A DNA stretch of 61,479 nucleotides, taken from the IMG/VR virus record IMGVR_UViG_3300009155_000068, positions 1 to 61,479 of that record. One strand, written 5' to 3'. Positions 59,110-61,479 of this stretch are shown in pieces. The position numbers and the translations under genes are program-made. The DNA is from a virus. The notes under the pieces were generated by a model. The model had not been told where the DNA came from, searched no databases, and saw only the letters and a program-made list of their open reading frames with translations. The first letter of the stretch is position 1. The number at the start of each line of letters is the position of its first letter.

Positions 59110-60702
59110 ATGGGAAAAAGCCTCGACGGCGTCTTAATCAAGAAAGCGCACAAACAAGAAAGATTTACTGAACAACAAGTTCAAGAAATGCTTGCCTGCG
59201 CGGATCCAGTCACGGGTTACGATTATTTTGTCAAACATTTCTTTTACATACAACATCCTGTAAAAGGAAAATTATTATTTGAACCTTATGGATATCAAGA
59301 ACGACTGCTACAAAGTTATCATGATAATAGATTTAACATCAACATGCTGCCACGTCAAAGCGGCAAGACTACCTGTGCTGCTGGATATTTGTTGTGGTTT
59401 GCCATGTTTCATCCTGATCAAACTATTCTTGTGGCTGCACACAAATATACAGGCGCACAAGAAATCATGCAGCGTATTCGCTATGCCTATGAAGATTGTC
59501 CAGATCATATTCGTGCAGGTGCCACAAACTATAATAAGGGCAGTATAGAATTTGACAACGGTAGTCGTATAGTCAGTGCAACAACTACGGGCAACACAGG
59601 ACGTGGTATGAGTATATCTTTACTCTACTGTGACGAGTTTGCCTTTGTTCAACCTAACATTGCTACAGAATTTTGGACTTCAATCTCACCAACACTGGCC
59701 ACTGGTGGTCGTGCAATTATTACATCAACGCCCAACAGTGACGAAGATGAATTTGCAACTATCTGGAAAGAGGCCAATAAGAAATTTGACGACTTTGGCA
59801 ACGAGACTCCCTTGGGGATCAATGGATTTTTTGCCTACACAGCACACTGGAACGAACATCCTGATAGAGATGATGCATGGGCATCAATTGAAAAAGGAAG
59901 GATTGGTGAAGAACGCTTCCGTCGTGAATACGGTTGCGAGTTCTTAATCTATGACGAAACATTGATTAACAGCATTAAACTTAGTGAGATCCAAGGCAAA
60001 GAGCCTATATCACGCATGGGACAGGCTAGAATCTATAAGAAGCCAACAGCAGGAAATATATATGTGATTAGCCTAGATCCTAGCCTAGGGACAGGCGGAA
60101 ACTATTCCGCTATTCAAGTTATTGAATTACCTAGCTTTGAGCAAGTTGCAGAATGGCATCACAACGAAACACCCATACAAGGACAAATCCGTGTGCTTAG
60201 AGACATATTAAAGTGGATTGAAGATAGTGTGGGATCAGACAACTCTGGCGACATATATTGGTCCATTGAAAACAATAATATTGGAGAAGCTGGGCTAGTA
60301 GTTATTAAAGACATAGGTGAAGATCAGTTTCCCGGATTGTTTGTATCAGAGCCAATGAAAAAAGGACATATACGTAAATTTCGAAAAGGTTTTAATACTA
60401 CACACGGTAGTAAAATTGCTGCATGTGCCAGACTAAAGCACTTAATTGAAGCAGATACTTTTAAAATCCATAGTAAACCCTTGATTATTGAGCTTAAAGC
60501 CTTCATAGCACACGGTGTTAGTTTCAAAGCAAAAGTTGGAGAATATGACGATCTAGTATCAGCAGTATTACTGATAGTACGCATGAGTCAAGTGCTTGCT
60601 GACTGGGACCCGAGGGTTTTTGAAACATTAAGCAGTCGCGGAGAATTTGATCAAGAAGATTACGAGCCGCCAATGCCAATATTTGTTTCTTCAGGCATGT
60701 GA
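59110..60702 (+). CDS. 17: Terminase large subunit gp17
   Basis: The start was chosen at MGKSLDGVLIKK because the upstream in-frame ATG (59071) is inside a terminator. The product has 530 residues; T4 gp17 has 610. The ATPase half has FEPYGYQERLL, Walker A MLPRQSGKTT (about residue 80) and Walker B SLLYCDEFAF. ITSTPNSDEDEFATIWKEA is the coupling motif. The nuclease half has VISLDPSLGTGGNYSAIQVIE (first Asp), IYWSIENNNIGEAG and YDDLVSAVLLIVRMSQV (last Asp). It powers DNA packaging and cuts the concatemer. Confidence 0.95.
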   Translation: MGKSLDGVLIKKAHKQERFTEQQVQEMLACADPVTGYDYFVKHFFYIQHPVKGKLLFEPYGYQERLLQSYHDNRFNINMLPRQSGKTTCAAGYLLWFAMFHPDQTILVAAHKYTGAQEIMQRIRYAYEDCPDHIRAGATNYNKGSIEFDNGSRIVSATTTGNTGRGMSISLLYCDEFAFVQPNIATEFWTSISPTLATGGRAIITSTPNSDEDEFATIWKEANKKFDDFGNETPLGINGFFAYTAHWNEHPDRDDAWASIEKGRIGEERFRREYGCEFLIYDETLINSIKLSEIQGKEPISRMGQARIYKKPTAGNIYVISLDPSLGTGGNYSAIQVIELPSFEQVAEWHHNETPIQGQIRVLRDILKWIEDSVGSDNSGDIYWSIENNNIGEAGLVVIKDIGEDQFPGLFVSEPMKKGHIRKFRKGFNTTHGSKIAACARLKHLIEADTFKIHSKPLIIELKAFIAHGVSFKAKVGEYDDLVSAVLLIVRMSQVLADWDPRVFETLSSRGEFDQEDYEPPMPIFVSSGM

Positions 60703-60708
60703 TAAATA
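60702..60708 (+). promoter_or_regulatory. Late promoter directly before the last gene
   Basis: ATAAATA overlaps the gp17 stop region and ends 5 bases before the ATG at 60714. The start codon is the predicted +1, with no ribosome binding site. Confidence 0.6.
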
Positions 60709-60713
60709 GTACT

Positions 60714-61479
60714 ATGAACGCAAATCTAAATAATATTGCAGAAGAACTTTTTGGAAAGATTCGTACAAGATTTCCTAAAATTGACATGGGTGACGAGCAA
60801 GGCAAAGTCATCGAAAATAATGAACAGGTCAAAAAGGCACGATTTTTTGACTTTGACTACATTAAAGAGGGTGTAAGTCTAGGCTCAGTTAGTATAAAGC
60901 TATCTGAAGATGACGGCCTTACTGTGATGTACAGCAATGACATTGCTGAAGGACAACCTCAAACTGTTGTCAACGAATGGTACGGATTTTTAAAATCTTT
61001 ACGCGAGTTTGCAAGAAGAAGATTACTAAATTTTGATACTAGAGATCTTGTAAAATCTAATCTAGACAAGAGAGACTATAATTTTTTAGCTAAGAATAGC
61101 GGAGAAGGCAAAATGACTGAAAGTAAATTAAGGGGAACTAATAGAACTAGTTTCCAAGATGTAGGTGAAGCCAAGATCATTGTTAGACATTCGCAGAATG
61201 TAAACTACGATAATCCCGCTGGACGTACACTGCACATTGAAAGCATCTTTATTGAAAATGCCAACGGTGAACGTTTCCTATACCCACACAAACACCTTAA
61301 TGGTGCAAGAGCCATGGCTCAGCATGTAGCACACGGCGGCAAACCATATGATGATATTGGCCAACACGTTATTGGACTCTCAGAAGAACTATCAAAACTA
61401 CGTTTCTTCAAGGGCTATGTTAGCCGTCAAGACCAAATATCAGAAGCAATGGGGTCAGTTACTGACAAAGTTATTGAAC
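60714..61479 (+). CDS. Conserved virion-linked protein, cut by the window end
   Basis: The frame is open to the end of the window (255 complete codons). It begins MNANLNNIAEELFGKIRTRFPKIDMGDEQGKVIENNEQVKKARFFDFDYIKEGVSLGSVSIKLSEDDGLTVMYSN. WYGFLKSLREFARRRLLNFDTRDLVKSNLDKRDYNFLAKNSGEGKMTESKLRGTNRTSFQDVGEAKIIVRHSQ follows. This layout resembles a large conserved protein I associate with T4-like aquatic phages that has no settled function. The C-terminal part is missing. It is a separate late transcription unit directly after gp17. Confidence 0.75.
   Translation, partial: MNANLNNIAEELFGKIRTRFPKIDMGDEQGKVIENNEQVKKARFFDFDYIKEGVSLGSVSIKLSEDDGLTVMYSNDIAEGQPQTVVNEWYGFLKSLREFARRRLLNFDTRDLVKSNLDKRDYNFLAKNSGEGKMTESKLRGTNRTSFQDVGEAKIIVRHSQNVNYDNPAGRTLHIESIFIENANGERFLYPHKHLNGARAMAQHVAHGGKPYDDIGQHVIGLSEELSKLRFFKGYVSRQDQISEAMGSVTDKVIE

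Noticed and set aside
1-61479. CRISPR arrays, tRNA genes, insertion sequences, attachment sites
   Set aside because: I found no short spaced repeats, T-loop-type tRNA signatures, transposase genes or terminal inverted repeats in the window. The repeats present are coding repeats in fibre genes.
1-61479. Diversity-generating retroelement for the fibre genes
   Set aside because: Many adhesins are present, but no reverse transcriptase gene or template/variable repeat pair with adenine-specific changes was seen.

Overview
The window is part of the genome of a T4-like contractile-tailed phage (Caudoviricetes, myovirus morphology). It carries the T4 virion core set: portal gp20, prohead protease gp21, scaffold gp22, capsid gp23, neck gp13/gp14, gp15, sheath gp18, tube gp19, head completion gp4, both terminase subunits gp16/gp17, baseplate gp26 and a tape measure protein. 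It also has the recombination nuclease gp46 and a dNMP kinase (T4 gene 1). Several accessory virion proteins resemble those of T4-like phages of aquatic bacteria (cyanophages, pelagiphages) as I remember them. No photosynthesis or other host-diagnostic gene lies in the window, so the host is unknown. Both ends are cut inside genes (gp46 on the left, a conserved protein downstream of gp17 on the right).

Layout. 0-0.9 kb: end of the recombination module (gp46, a small helical ORF, a SegE-like GIY-YIG nuclease). 0.93-1.37 kb: a gene-free stretch dense in hairpins, with complementary ends and a terminator, probably a structured non-coding RNA. 1.4-11.6 kb: a membrane protein with a prohead-targeting-like N-terminus, gp26 and a small partner on the minus strand, then tape measure, portal, core proteins, gp21, gp22, gp23. 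11.7-45.9 kb: a very large adhesin/fibre island of about 18 genes on one strand. It starts with a 2OG-Fe(II) oxygenase next to gp23 and includes proteins of 1836, 2439, 1041, 1089 and 1050 residues with beta-helix, LamG/ConA-like, Calx-beta and C1q-like modules. 45.9-49.2 kb: a minus-strand cluster of Nudix hydrolase, gp15 and gp14. 49.2-61.5 kb: gp13, dNMP kinase, an antisense HNH-type gene, gp18, gp19, a second tube-like protein, gp4, gp16, two prohead-type proteins, gp17 and a partial gene.

Gene expression. T4-type late promoters (core TAAATA, usually preceded by A, C, G or T) stand before most transcription units. In nine of them the start codon lies only 4-7 bases after the TAAATA core, about where T4 late transcription begins, and no Shine-Dalgarno sequence is present. 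Most genes inside operons have strong AGGAG-like sites or overlap by ATGA/TAATG. This suggests leaderless late mRNAs for the first genes of operons. The dNMP kinase has instead a near-consensus host sigma70 promoter with a 17-bp spacer. Rho-independent terminators follow the ncRNA, the small gene after the portal, gp23, gp19 and the gene before gp17.

Assembly logic. gp21 should cleave after (L/I)-x-E sites. Such a site is visible in gp23 at residues 39-41 and near the N-termini of three non-canonical proteins, which makes those three candidates for head-internal or ejected proteins.
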